DNA of 64,000 nucleotides from assembly GCA_046328475.1 (NCBI GenBank), contig JAXLWN010000006.1, positions 62,001 through 126,000 on the forward strand, given 5' to 3'. This document shows, piece after piece, positions 38,401 through 47,745 of this stretch. The notes beneath the pieces are model-generated. The model saw only the letters and a program-made list of their open reading frames with translations, did not search any database and was not told the origin of the DNA. Both the position numbers and the translations under genes were made by a program. Positions within the stretch are counted from its first letter, which is position 1, and every line of letters starts with the position of its first letter. The DNA comes from CADCWN01 sp046328475. Its GTDB lineage: Bacteria > Chloroflexota > Chloroflexia > Thermomicrobiales > CADCWN01.

Positions 38401-40164
38401 CTCGGGAGCTGGGAGGAAAACCTCCTCACCGGCACCATCATCTGGTCCGACGAAGCCTTCCGCATCCACGGCCGCGAGCCGCAGTCGTTCACCCCCACGG
38501 TGGAGCTCCTGGCGGAAGCGATCCACCCCGACGACCGCGAGGTAGTGCTGCGCGCCCGCCGCACCGCGCACGAAGGTGCCGAGCCCCGGCCGATCGACTT
38601 CCGCCTCGTGCGGCCAGACGGCGACGTGCGCATCGTCCACCAGCAGTCCGAAGTCATCCGCGACCATCAGGGGCGACCGGTCATCCGTCGCAGCGTCATC
38701 CTCGACGTCACCGAGCGGCGGGCGCTGGAAGCGCGGCTCGCGCACCAGGCGACCCACGACCCCCTCACCGGCCTACCCAACCGGATGCTGCTCCTCGACC
38801 GCCTCGGCCAGGCCCTCTCCCGCGCGCGGCGCGGCGGCTCCCCCTGCGCGGTCCTCTTCCTCGACCTGGACAACTTCAAGGTCGTCAACGACACCCTCGG
38901 CCACGACGCCGGCGACCGCCTGCTCGTCGCCACCGCCGACCGCCTGCGCCGCTGCCTGCGCGAGGGCGACACCCTCGCCCGTCTCGGCGGCGACGAGTTC
39001 GCCGCGCTCCTCGGCGAGGTGGCCGACGCCGACGAAGCCATCAAGGTCGGCCAGCGGCTCGCGCAGGCGCTCGAACCACCCTTCCCGCTCGACGGCCAGG
39101 TCTACCGCATCGGGGCCAGCATCGGCATCGTCCTCAGCACGCCCGAACACTCCCGCCCGGACGACTTGCTGCGCGACGCCGACATCGCCATGTACCGCGC
39201 CAAGAGCGCGAGCGACGTCCGCCTCGCCCTCTTCGACCCCGCCATGCAGGAGCGCATCGTGGAGCGCGTGGCGCTGGAACGCGACCTGCGCGGCGCGCTG
39301 GAGCGCGGCGAACTCTCCCTGCACTATCAGCCGATCGTCGACCTCGTCACCGGCCGCATCGTCGAGGCCGAGGCCCTGGTCCGCTGGCGGCACCCCCAGC
39401 GCGGCCTGGTCCCGCCCGACATCTTCGTGCCGGTGGCGGAAGAATCGGGGCTGATCGCGCCGCTCGGGCGCTGGGTGCTCGGCGAAGCTTGCCGTCAGGC
39501 CCGCGCCTGGCGCGATCGAGGCAACCATCTCGTCGTCGCCGTCAACCTCTCCGCGCGCGAGTTCGGTCAGGCCGACCTCGCGCGCGTGGTCGCCGCCGCC
39601 CTGCACGAGGCCGACCTCGCCCCCGATCAATTGCGCATCGAGATCACCGAGCGCCTGGCAATGCGCGACGCCGCCGTGACCAGCGCCACCCTCGCCGCGC
39701 TGCGCGAACTCGGCGTGCAGGTCGCCATCGACGACTTCGGCACCGGCTACTCGTCGCTCGCCTACCTCAAGCGCTTCCCCGTGGACGCCCTCAAGATCGA
39801 CCGCTCCTTCATCGCCGGCCTGGGCAACAGCGCCGAGGACGCCGCGATCGTCGGGGCGACCACCGGACTCGGGCGCACCCTCGGTCTGGCCGTCACCGCC
39901 GAAGGGGTGGAGACCGCCGCCCAGGTGGCCCACCTCCGCGCCCTCGGTTGCGATCTCGCCCAGGGCTACTTCTTCGCCCGCCCGCTGGAACCCTGCGCCT
40001 TCGGCGCGCTCCTCGACACCGGGCTGATCGCCGACCTCCCGGCGGCCACGCGCCTGCCCCACGCCCCCACCACCGGCCAGCTCCGCCAGCGACGGACCGC
40101 GCGCTCGGCACACCGCACCCTCCCCACCATCATCGGCGCGGCGGGCAGCGAGTCTGCGTTCTGA
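35477..40164 (+). CDS. Membrane c-di-GMP signalling protein: TM-PAS-GAF-GAF-GAF-PAS-GGDEF-EAL, frameshifted at 37.05-37.12 kb
   Basis: About 1560 residues when repaired. Some nine transmembrane helices (residues about 15-320) precede a PAS domain (about 335-450, FRALVQSAADGIAVVGADGV), a GAF broken by shifts at about 37052 and 37117, two further complete GAF domains, a second PAS (AQRIAHLGSWEENLLTG), a GGDEF domain (HDPLTGLPNR, LARLGGDEFAALL) and an EAL domain (IVEAEALVRWRHPQ, IDDFGTGYSSLAYLKRF). GGDEF and EAL motifs are intact, so it could make and degrade cyclic di-GMP. Each GAF is preceded by a nearly repeated signalling helix (LYAEAQRQARELALLDQV). Start GTG 35477 or 35507 is uncertain. Confidence 0.88.
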
Positions 40165-40173
40165 CCGCGCGAC

Positions 40174-41205
40174 TCAGTCCGTTACCTCGTACGCATACAG
40201 GCCGCACAGCAAGTCGCGCACGAGCGCCAGGCGCGTCACGGGCAACCCCGCCCGCTCCCCGCGCGCCACGAAGTCGCCGAAGATCGCCTCCGCCTCAAAC
40301 GGCCGCCCCGCCAGCAAATCCTGCGTCATCGAGGGCCAACTCCCCCCGGACGTGCGCGGCGTGCCCGGCGGCGGCACCAACTTGGCGATCGTCTCCTCGT
40401 CCGGACTCTCGACGTAGGTCTTGATCGGCGGGAACCCCGGATAATCCCCCACCATCCCGCCCTCGGCGGCCCCGATCGCCGCCGTCTCGCGGATCAGCCC
40501 CAAATAGGCCACCAGGAACTCGCGCACCTGGAAAATCGCCGACGCCGGGACGCGCGTCAGCGCCGACACCCCAAAGACCCCCGCCGCGTTGCACGCCTTC
40601 GACCAGAGCACGCTGCGGATATCATCCGGCACCGTCGTCGGGATCCCGGCCGCCTCCATGATCGCCGCCGCCGCGCCCGCCCGCGACGGCGACCGTTCGG
40701 CAAACTCCCCCAGATAGGTCATCCCCCTGGTCGCCACCGTGACCGTGCCATCCGCGTGCCGCTGCCCCGCCAGGATCGTCGCCCCCCCGACGACGCGCTG
40801 GACCCCGAACGCCGCCGCCAGCAGATCGTCCTTGACGATCCCATTCTGAATCCCGGCGACCCAGGCCATCTGGTCGTCAGCCGCAGGCCAGCCAGCCCGC
40901 ACCGCCTCGATCGCCCCCGGCAACTGGTGCCCCTTCGTCGCGAAGATCAGCCCCGCCCCCGTCGGCAGCCGCGCCGGGTCGGTCGTCACCCCGACCACAC
41001 CCGGCGGCGCGGGCGCGGGCGCGACCGGCACCGCCAACTCGACCGCGCCTTGCAGCCGAATCCGCCCGGCCTCGGCAAGCTGCACCGCCGTGCGCGGCGT
41101 CGCAAAGAGCGTCACCGCCTGCCCATTCGCCGCCAGCAGCGCCGCAAAGGCCTGCCCCAGCGCCCCCGCCCCCACGAACGCGAGCGGCATATCAGTCGCC
41201 CCCAT
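40174..41205 (-). CDS. panE: Ketopantoate reductase (2-dehydropantoate 2-reductase) family
   Basis: A 343-residue NADPH-dependent enzyme. LAFVGAGALGQAFAALLAAN (about 8-27) is the Rossmann motif; ATKGHQLPGAIEAV (about 90) carries the Lys-containing ATK element; IQNGIVKDDLL matches the NG motif; VLWSKACNAAGVFGVSALT (about 206) carries the catalytic Lys; the C-terminal helical domain has the substrate Glu/Ser region. It would reduce 2-dehydropantoate to pantoate for CoA synthesis, although members of this family in catabolic clusters can act on other 2-oxo acids. Start 41205 with gaggggga upstream. An SDR gene precedes it by 9 bases, so they form an operon. Confidence 0.82.
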   Translation of the reverse strand: MGATDMPLAFVGAGALGQAFAALLAANGQAVTLFATPRTAVQLAEAGRIRLQGAVELAVPVAPAPAPPGVVGVTTDPARLPTGAGLIFATKGHQLPGAIEAVRAGWPAADDQMAWVAGIQNGIVKDDLLAAAFGVQRVVGGATILAGQRHADGTVTVATRGMTYLGEFAERSPSRAGAAAAIMEAAGIPTTVPDDIRSVLWSKACNAAGVFGVSALTRVPASAIFQVREFLVAYLGLIRETAAIGAAEGGMVGDYPGFPPIKTYVESPDEETIAKLVPPPGTPRTSGGSWPSMTQDLLAGRPFEAEAIFGDFVARGERAGLPVTRLALVRDLLCGLYAYEVTD

Positions 41206-41214
41206 CGCTCCCCC

Positions 41215-42033
41215 TCAGGCATTTTTCGGGCGCGCAGCCGCGCCCGAGTGCGTGCCGCCCGGATTCATCGCCAGGTTGCCGCCATCAAGCGGCAGCACAT
41301 GCCCGGTGATGAACCCCGACGCATCGGACGCCAGGAACAGCGCGGGTCCCTTGATATCATCCGGCACCCCGAGCCGCCCGATCGGGATCCCCGTCAGAAA
41401 GTTCTCGCGCAGCCCAGGAGTCGCCGCCATCCGCTCCTCGAACGCCGGATTCGTCACCTGCGCCGGGGCAATCGCATTCACCCGCACCCCGCGACTCGCC
41501 CATTCGGTGCTCAACTCGCGCGTCAGCTGAATCACCCCGGCCATCGCGATGCTATAGGCGAAGTTGCCGCGCCCGAGCGCGCTCACCCCGCCGATCGAGG
41601 CCATGTTGATGATGCTCCCCTTCCCGGCCCGCAACATCCGCCGCCCGCCCTCCTGGCAAGCGACAAACTTCCCGATCAGCGCCCCCTGGATCACCGACTG
41701 CAGCTGCTCCAGCGGCAAATCCTCGGGATGCCCCAGGGTGTTGTTGCCGGGGATGTTCGCCAAAACGTCGATCCGCCCGAACTCGCGATCGACCCGCTCG
41801 AACATCGCCCGAATCTGCTCCGGATCGGCAACATCGCACACCAGCGGCACCACCCGCCGCCCCAGCCCCGCGATCTCCTGCGCCGTCCGCTCCAGCGTCT
41901 CCGCGCGCCAGTCGCAGATCAGCAGATCCGCGCCCGCCTCCGCGAACGCCAGCGCGGTCGCCTTCCCCATGTTCTGCCCCGCCCCGGAGACCACCGCGAC
42001 CCGCCCGCTCAAATCGAACAGCGACAGCACCAT
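41215..42033 (-). CDS. SDR-family protein lacking the catalytic lysine
   Basis: A 272-residue Rossmann-fold protein. The cofactor motif is VVSGAGQNMGKATALAFAE (about 14-32), the Asp-containing NAD site is LLICDWRAE, and the tail ends with the usual FITGHVLPLDGG. The active-site Tyr lies in NFAYSIAMAGVIQLTRELS, where the YxxxK lysine is Met (YSIAM). The NNAG motif is also altered (ANIPGNN). Both changes are in a clean frame. It may have lost dehydrogenase activity or use another base. Cotranscribed with panE downstream. Confidence 0.85.
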   Translation of the reverse strand: MVLSLFDLSGRVAVVSGAGQNMGKATALAFAEAGADLLICDWRAETLERTAQEIAGLGRRVVPLVCDVADPEQIRAMFERVDREFGRIDVLANIPGNNTLGHPEDLPLEQLQSVIQGALIGKFVACQEGGRRMLRAGKGSIINMASIGGVSALGRGNFAYSIAMAGVIQLTRELSTEWASRGVRVNAIAPAQVTNPAFEERMAATPGLRENFLTGIPIGRLGVPDDIKGPALFLASDASGFITGHVLPLDGGNLAMNPGGTHSGAAARPKNA

Positions 42034-42154
42034 CCGCCGACTCCCCCGCTACAACGCACGCTCAAACGCGCGCATCCAGCCCTCCGCTCACCCGCCACCT
42101 TGTTCGCGCGAGCGGCATCCTAGCATAGACGTGAGTCGTGAGTTGTCCGCGCGA

Positions 42155-42183
42155 ACACCCCGCTCCAGAGAGGAGCGGGGTGT
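42155..42183 (-). terminator. 12-bp hairpin downstream of the HD-GYP gene
   Basis: acaccccgctcc (42155-42166) pairs with ggagcggggtgt (42172-42183). It lies 70 bases after the minus-strand stop at 42253 and 120 bases before the SDR start. Confidence 0.6.
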
Positions 42184-42252
42184 CAAGTGAAGCATCGCGT
42201 GTGTGCAAGGGAGCAGGGGCCGGTAAGAAATCTCGGCACAGGCAATGTCGCG

Positions 42253-43770
42253 CTAGTGACGAACTGAGTGCGGCCCCAGTGGCGTCGAAGCAAAGGGCGA
42301 GACCACGTCCGCGTGCGTTCCATCAAGGGTTGCCAGCGCAGCATCAGAACCGGGCACGTCGCCGATCCCAATCCCCCCGCCAGGAACCGCACCGCGAGAA
42401 ACCACCACCGTCAGCAGGTCCACAGCCGCCGCATCGAACTGCGCCCCGCTCCCGGCCCGCAACCGGCGCAGCGCCTCGGCCGGATCCATCCCCTGCCGGT
42501 AGGGCCGGTCGGCGGTCATCGCGTCGAACGCATCGGCCACCGCCAGCCAGCGCCCGACGCGCGGAATCGTCTCCCCATCCCGGCCGAGATAGTAGCCCCG
42601 CCCATCCAACCGCTCGTGGTGCGCCCCCGCCCAGAGCGCGATCGTCTCCCAGCCGGGCACCGCCTTCAGCACGCGCACGCTATCCGCCGGGTGCCGTCGC
42701 AGCACGGCCCACTCGGGATCGCTCAGCGGCCCCGCCTTGTCGAGCACCAGATTCGAGACCGCCAGCTTCCCCAGATCGTGCAGCAGCCCGGCCAGCAGCA
42801 CCGCCTCGACCTCCTCCGGCGTCGCCCCCGCCAGGCTCGCCACCGCCCCCGCCAGCGCCGCCACCCGGTGCGAATGCCGCGCCGTAAACGCCGATTTCGC
42901 ATCGACGATCTCGGCAAAGACCCTGGCCAGAATCGGCGGCGTCAAGCTGTGGTCGCCTTGCAGCGGCGACTCGGCGAAGGCCAGTTCGACCCGCTGCACA
43001 TCCAGCCACTCGCCAGGCTCGGTCGCCCCCTGCCCGCGCAGGATCGCGCCCAGTTCGCGCACCACCGCCGGATCGAGCCGCCCGCCCGCCTGCCCGGCGA
43101 GCCGCTCGGCCACTTCCACCGGCCCGGCCTCCTCGCCCCAGACAGCGGCCAGTTGCGCCGCCGCGACGAGCCGCGCCGCGATCGGAATCGCCGTCACGCT
43201 GCGCTTGCCGGGATTCCCCGAACCGTCCCAGTGCTCCCCGATCGCCCCAACACCCGCGATCGCGCCGACCGGACAGCGCAATTGCTCCGCCAGCCGCGCG
43301 GCCTCGGCGTTGCGATTGGCAAACTGCTGCCGGTAGCGACTCAACCCGAGCAGCGCCTGCGTCCACCGCCTCACGCGACCCGTCGCGCGGTCGGCCTGCC
43401 GATGCTGCAAATCCCACAGCAACGCGGCGAACGTCGCCGGGGTGTACCGCTCCATCCCAAGAACCTGGCGATGGAACGCGATATCGTCGGCCCCCAGCGC
43501 CGCCGTGAACGATGGTCGACTCGCGGCGCAGCCCGCATCCTTCAGCAACGCCGCCAGCGCAACATCCGCCAGTTCCGCCGCCCCCAGCCCGAGGCGTCGT
43601 CCCGTTTGCAGACCCAGGAACGCCGTCGCCTGCGCGTGCCCGAGCCGCCGCCCCATCACCAGGTCCAGGGCGAGCGACAGCCCGCGCAGCGCGTCCCACA
43701 GCGCAACAGGTTCCAGTGCCTCTGATCGCAACATCACGCCAGCAGTTCCCACACTCGACCCAGCCATCGC
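42253..43770 (-). CDS. Tandem HD-domain protein with C-terminal HD-GYP
   Basis: About 505 residues. The C-terminal domain (about 300-470) is a canonical HD-GYP phosphodiesterase: HSHRVAALA, LLAGLLHDLGKLAVSN (HD), HHERLDGRGYYLGRDGETIP (HHE and the GYP-region as GRGYYLG), VADAFDAMTADRPYR. These hydrolyse cyclic di-GMP. The N-terminal domain is a degenerate relative (ALAALLKDAGCAASRPSF in place of LLHDIGK; EHWDGSGNPGKRSVTAIPI), known from other soil bacteria. The start is uncertain (43770, 43845 or 43734); none has a strong ribosome site. It is separated from the GGDEF/EAL protein by two metabolic genes. Confidence 0.85.
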   Translation of the reverse strand, partial: AMAGSSVGTAGVMLRSEALEPVALWDALRGLSLALDLVMGRRLGHAQATAFLGLQTGRRLGLGAAELADVALAALLKDAGCAASRPSFTAALGADDIAFHRQVLGMERYTPATFAALLWDLQHRQADRATGRVRRWTQALLGLSRYRQQFANRNAEAARLAEQLRCPVGAIAGVGAIGEHWDGSGNPGKRSVTAIPIAARLVAAAQLAAVWGEEAGPVEVAERLAGQAGGRLDPAVVRELGAILRGQGATEPGEWLDVQRVELAFAESPLQGDHSLTPPILARVFAEIVDAKSAFTARHSHRVAALAGAVASLAGATPEEVEAVLLAGLLHDLGKLAVSNLVLDKAGPLSDPEWAVLRRHPADSVRVLKAVPGWETIALWAGAHHERLDGRGYYLGRDGETIPRVGRWLAVADAFDAMTADRPYRQGMDPAEALRRLRAGSGAQFDAAAVDLLTVVVSRGAVPGGGIGIGDVPGSDAALATLDGTHADVVSPFASTPLGPHSVRH

Positions 43771-43913
43771 CTGCTCGCGACACCGATATATCCACACGTC
43801 TTCCCAGTATGCGTATCGAAATGCGAGGCGACTAGAGCCATTCATCCCAGGACTGCCTCGTTGCCGGCTAAATGGATGAACAACAGCCACTCGGCCACCA
43901 AAACCAAAGCTCG

Positions 43914-44618
43914 TCAGCTCGCCCAAAACGGCGCAACAACCACCCCGACGCGCACCCATCCACCCGGCTCGCACCCCACGCCAGCCGCACCCATCTCTCG
44001 TGCCTCGATTGCGGTCCTGCCTCCAGGCAGCCGCAAACCGCGCAACCGGTGATGCCCCAGCGCCTCCAGATCAACGCGCAACCCCATCCCCCGCCCAACG
44101 CCCGCGAGCGTGACCACTTGCCCATCAAGCCCAGGGAATATGTCATCGCGATACTCGTCGGCGAAGCAAAGCCGCAGCCCTGGCGCAATCGCCACCGTCT
44201 CCGACCCCTCATTCGTCGACAGCAAATCGAGATGCAGCGCCGCATCCTCCAGCCACGCCGTCAACGCAAGCTGAATGTTGCCAATGCGCACCGCGCACGT
44301 CGCCGCCGTCGGATCGCGCTCCACGAAGCGCCACGTCGCGCCGTGCGCACTCCCCTCACCACCCGACTCGGGTCCGAGCACAGCACACCCGGAGTCCAGC
44401 GGATGCGCGCGAAGCTCGCGCGGACCACCCGTGCGCACAACATGCCGCCAGCCGCCAGCCGCCGCCCCATCCTGCCGCACCGCGTAGCCAACACAATTCG
44501 CCCCGAACCCCGGAGCCAGCCACGCGATCGCCCGCCCGGTCGGATCGACGATCCGGAGCAGTTCCGCCCCCATCCCGACCCAACCCGGCGGCGCGACAGG
44601 CGTATCAAACCGGCGCAT
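43914..44618 (-). CDS. Protein of unknown function, possibly aldose-epimerase-like
   Basis: A 234-residue protein. The beginning (LRIVDPTGRAIAWLAPGFGANCVGYAV) and later strands (GATWRFVERDPTAAT, LTAWLEDAALHLDLLSTNEG) resemble the beta-sandwich of galactose-mutarotase-like proteins, including the Asn at LSTNEG. I cannot name the family securely. No signal peptide. The ribosome site is weak. It lies between the HD-GYP gene and the Rieske/amidohydrolase pair on the same strand. Confidence 0.55.
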   Translation of the reverse strand: MRRFDTPVAPPGWVGMGAELLRIVDPTGRAIAWLAPGFGANCVGYAVRQDGAAAGGWRHVVRTGGPRELRAHPLDSGCAVLGPESGGEGSAHGATWRFVERDPTAATCAVRIGNIQLALTAWLEDAALHLDLLSTNEGSETVAIAPGLRLCFADEYRDDIFPGLDGQVVTLAGVGRGMGLRVDLEALGHHRLRGLRLPGGRTAIEAREMGAAGVGCEPGGWVRVGVVVAPFWAS

Positions 44619-44654
44619 CGACCCCGCAAGCCCCGTCTCTCTTCGTCATCCGAC

Positions 44655-44682
44655 ATTCGTCATTCGTCATTCGTCATTCGTG
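44655..44682. repeat. Heptamer tract (attcgtc), second locus
   Basis: Three exact copies and one with a single change, ending one base from the Rieske stop codon (44684-44686, minus strand). Confidence 0.9.
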
Positions 44683-44683
44683 C

Positions 44684-45061
44684 TCAGAGCGTCACGAAAA
44701 TCGTGTCGTCCTCCACCGTCACCGGATAGCGCCGCAGCCGCACCCGCTCGTCGGCCAGTGCCTTTCCGGTCAGCAGATCGAATTCCCAGCCGTGCCACGG
44801 ACAGGCCAGGATCTCCCCCTCGCGCCCCCAGCGATACTCGCCCGGAGGCGAGGGCAGCGTCGTCCCCCGCACCTTGCCCCGGCAGACCGGTGCCAGCTCG
44901 TGCGGGCAAAGATTCAGCGCCGCCACGATCTCGCCATTCACATTAAAGAGGCCAATCGAATGCCCCTTCACCTCAACCAACCGCCGCTCCCCAGGCGGGA
45001 GGTCGCTCGCGCGCCCCACCGGCCAGCGCCGGGGGCCGCGCGCGGCGTCGCGCTCAGTCAT
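44684..45061 (-). CDS. Rieske [2Fe-2S] protein
   Basis: A 125-residue single-domain ferredoxin-like Rieske protein. CPHELAPVC gives the first Cys-His pair and CPWHGWEFD the second (C-x-H ... C-x2-H). It ends YPVTVEDDTIFVTL. Such proteins are electron carriers for ring-hydroxylating or other oxygenases. ATG 45061 overlaps the stop of the amidohydrolase by eight bases, so the two are translationally coupled; the longer frame upstream is not needed. No oxygenase large subunit is adjacent, so the partner is unknown. Confidence 0.88.
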   Translation of the reverse strand: MTERDAARGPRRWPVGRASDLPPGERRLVEVKGHSIGLFNVNGEIVAALNLCPHELAPVCRGKVRGTTLPSPPGEYRWGREGEILACPWHGWEFDLLTGKALADERVRLRRYPVTVEDDTIFVTL

Positions 45062-46166
45062 GTCGCGCCTCGGCCAGCGCCGCGCCACTGGCCGCACCAT
45101 TCGCCACCGGCAGCCGGTACAGTTCCCGCGCCGTCTCGCCCATCACACGCGCCCGCAGCGCGGCAGGAAAGGGTCGCGCGGCGAAGTCGGGCGTATCCCC
45201 ATCCCAATGCGGGAAATCACTGGAGAACATCACCATCTTGCCCACATCGAACATGTCGAGCATCGCCGTGAAATGCTTCGCCGCGTCCGGCTCCTCGATC
45301 GGCTGCGTCGTCAGCAAGATGTGGTCGCTGATCACCGCGCTCGGCGGGCGATCCAGCCAGGGCGTCGTCATCCGCAGCGCCATCCAGTTCTTGTCGAAGC
45401 GCCACATCAGCGGCGGCAACCAGAGCGCCCCCGCCTCCATCATCACGAACCGCAGCGTCGGGAACCGCTGGAACACCCCTTCGCTGACGAGGCTGACGAG
45501 GTGCGCCATGTAGCTCCCGACCAGCGTCGTGTGCCACTCCAGATAGCTCGACGGATACCCCGCCGAGGTCGGCGCACCCGAAATCCCGACCCCCTCCGTC
45601 CCCGGATGGATCGACACCGGCAGACCGTGCGCCACCGCCGCCTCGTAAATCGGGTAGTAGAAGCGATGGCCATACGGCAGCTGCGCCCCGCTCGGCATGA
45701 TCACCTGCACCATGCCCGGATGATCGCCGACGCGATGAATCTCGCGCGCCGCCAGCGCCGGATCGCTCGGCGAGACAATCAGCGACGCCTTCAGGCGCGA
45801 GTCAACCGGCAGCCAATCCTCGATCAGGATATCGTTCATCGCGCTGCACACCGCCGCCCCGAAATCGGGCTCCGGCGACAGCCCATAACGCAAACTCCCC
45901 TCCGGGTTCAAGATGGCGTACTCAACACCATACGGATCGAGGAAGTGGCTGCCGATCAGCTTCGGATCGCTCTCGATCCGCACGCCCTCCTCCGTGACCG
46001 CATCGGCGCGCATCACCCCGTTCGGATTCCAGTAGCCCAATACGCCCGGCCCGCGATTCCCGCCCGCATAGCGCGTCCGCCAGGGCTCCGGCAGAAAATC
46101 GAGCACGCGCCGATCGTCAAGTACCGGGTGAATGTCGGCGTCGATCACCGACCACTGCTCAGCCAT
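45054..46166 (-). CDS. Amidohydrolase family 2 protein (ACMSD-like)
   Basis: A 370-residue metal-dependent TIM-barrel enzyme. The first metal motif is DADIHP (residues 9-14, D-x-H); a His follows in SIHPGTEG; then MEAGALWLPPLMWRFDKNW; and the last Asp/His site is FSSDFPHWDGD near residue 320. These are the marks of the amidohydrolase_2 group containing aminocarboxymuconate-semialdehyde and gamma-resorcylate decarboxylases. It probably decarboxylates or hydrolyses an aromatic-derived acid. Coupled to the Rieske gene downstream. Confidence 0.87.
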   Translation of the reverse strand: MAEQWSVIDADIHPVLDDRRVLDFLPEPWRTRYAGGNRGPGVLGYWNPNGVMRADAVTEEGVRIESDPKLIGSHFLDPYGVEYAILNPEGSLRYGLSPEPDFGAAVCSAMNDILIEDWLPVDSRLKASLIVSPSDPALAAREIHRVGDHPGMVQVIMPSGAQLPYGHRFYYPIYEAAVAHGLPVSIHPGTEGVGISGAPTSAGYPSSYLEWHTTLVGSYMAHLVSLVSEGVFQRFPTLRFVMMEAGALWLPPLMWRFDKNWMALRMTTPWLDRPPSAVISDHILLTTQPIEEPDAAKHFTAMLDMFDVGKMVMFSSDFPHWDGDTPDFAARPFPAALRARVMGETARELYRLPVANGAASGAALAEARHD

Positions 46167-46272
46167 GCCACTCCGCCTTCATCCCAATCAACACCACGCC
46201 CAAACAGGCTGCCAGGAGGATACCATACACCCGGCGCAGCCCGGCACACTCCATGCAACGCCGAGACAGGAT

Positions 46273-46399
46273 TGACGGTTTGAAGGTTGGACGGTTAGAA
46301 AGTTCGCAAGTTCGCAGGTTCAAACGCCACAATCCTCATAACCTTCAATCCTGCAAACCTTCGAACTGTACCCCCCGAACCTTGAACCTTGAACCATAG
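46273..46399. repeat. Gttcgaa-type 8-base repeats in inverted arrangement, second locus
   Basis: ggtttgaaggttggacggtt, then agttcgcaagttcgcaggttc, and from 46337 the opposite orientation (aaccttcaatcctgcaaacc, cgaaccttgaaccttgaacc). Same type and layout as 6297-6377; it lies between divergent genes. Confidence 0.8.
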
Positions 46400-46421
46400 C
46401 CCCGCTTCCTCGGAGCCCACA

Positions 46422-47612
46422 ATGCCCAGCCCCCGACAACACCTCGCCTCGTTCGCCAGCCGGATCGAGGCCCGCGCCGATGCCGCCCGCGTCCGTTTCC
46501 GCCTGCGACACGGCTGGATCGATCCCCTCCGCATCGTCACCTATCGCGGCTACGGCACGCGCGACGCGCTCCACCTGCGCGGGCGGGTCGTCTCGCGCAA
46601 GTCCGTCAATCGCCCCACGCGCGACGATTCCTCCTGGCGCAACCTGCGAGGCATGGTCCGGCGCTTCACCGGCGAAGAAATCCCCGGCGCGACCGTGCGC
46701 GTCCACTTCGCTGGCGACCCCGGCCCACCGATCGAGGCAACCACCGACGAGGAAGGATTCTTCGCCGTCACGCACCCCCTTCCCACCGCCGGATCGGGCT
46801 GGCACGAGGCAAAAATCGAACTCGTCGCGCCGCTGCCCCACGACCAACCAACCGCCCCCGCGACCGGCGACATCCTCATCCCCCCACCCGACGCCGCATT
46901 CGGCGTGATCAGCGACATCGACGACACCATCGTCCGCACCGGCGCGACCAGCCTGCTGACGATGGCGCGCATCGTCCTCCTCGGCAACGCCCACACCCGC
47001 TTCCCCTTCCCAGGCATCGCCGCCTTCTACACCGCCCTGGAGCGCGGCCCCACCGGCCAGGATCGCAACCCACTCTTCTACGTCTCCAGCAGCCCCTGGA
47101 ACCTCTACGACGTGCTCGTCCTCTTCCTGGCGGTCAACAGAATCCCCGCCGGGCCGCTCTTCCTCCAGGATTGGGGCCTCGGGCGACGCACCCTGATCAA
47201 GACTGGCCACCGCGAGCACAAGCGCGCGGTCATCGACACGCTGCTCGCCACCTATCCCCAGCTCCCCTTCATCCTGGTCGGCGACAGCGGCGAACTCGAC
47301 GCCGAAATCTACCGCGAGTCCACCCACGCACATCCCGGCCGCATCCGCGCGATCTACATCCGCGACACCCAGCTCGCCCACCGCGCCACCGCCGTCCGCG
47401 CCATCGCCGCAGAGTTGCGCGCCGGACCCACCCCCCTCCTCCTCGCCAGCGACACCGTCGCCGCCGCCGAGCACGCCGCCGCGCAGGGCCTCATCCACCC
47501 CGACGCCCTCCCCACCATCCGCGCCGACAAAGCGCGCGACCTCCCCCAATCGCCGCGCACCATCTGGCACCGCCTCTCGCGCTTACTCCGGGACCGGCAG
47601 GCATCGCACTAG
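46422..47612 (+). CDS. App1-family phosphatase domain protein (DUF2183)
   Basis: A 396-residue protein. The HAD-type catalytic motif is DIDDTIVRTG near residue 166 (DxDxT), followed by FYVSSSPWNLYDVLVLFL and ILVGDSGELDAEIY, all diagnostic of the App1/DUF2183 phosphatidate phosphatase-like family. The N-terminal part contains VTYRGYGTRDALHLRGRVV and a beta-sandwich. Members dephosphorylate phosphatidic acid in yeast; the bacterial role is not established. ATG 46422 is preceded by tcggag. Divergent from the amidohydrolase. Confidence 0.85.
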   Translation: MPSPRQHLASFASRIEARADAARVRFRLRHGWIDPLRIVTYRGYGTRDALHLRGRVVSRKSVNRPTRDDSSWRNLRGMVRRFTGEEIPGATVRVHFAGDPGPPIEATTDEEGFFAVTHPLPTAGSGWHEAKIELVAPLPHDQPTAPATGDILIPPPDAAFGVISDIDDTIVRTGATSLLTMARIVLLGNAHTRFPFPGIAAFYTALERGPTGQDRNPLFYVSSSPWNLYDVLVLFLAVNRIPAGPLFLQDWGLGRRTLIKTGHREHKRAVIDTLLATYPQLPFILVGDSGELDAEIYRESTHAHPGRIRAIYIRDTQLAHRATAVRAIAAELRAGPTPLLLASDTVAAAEHAAAQGLIHPDALPTIRADKARDLPQSPRTIWHRLSRLLRDRQASH

Positions 47613-47745
47613 ACACCCACTAGACCACCCGTACTGCACCGGATGTACCGCCCCGATCGGCCCCTCTTGGGAATGCACAGCACAGCCCCCATCTCCTATG
47701 CTGAGAACGGGTAGCGGTCGTGCGATTCACGGTGCAGAGGGGCGA

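Noticed and set aside
38773..40113. Long open frame antisense to the GGDEF/EAL domains
   Set aside because: The plus strand has intact GGDEF and EAL motifs; the antisense product shows only Gly/Ala/Val-rich composition.
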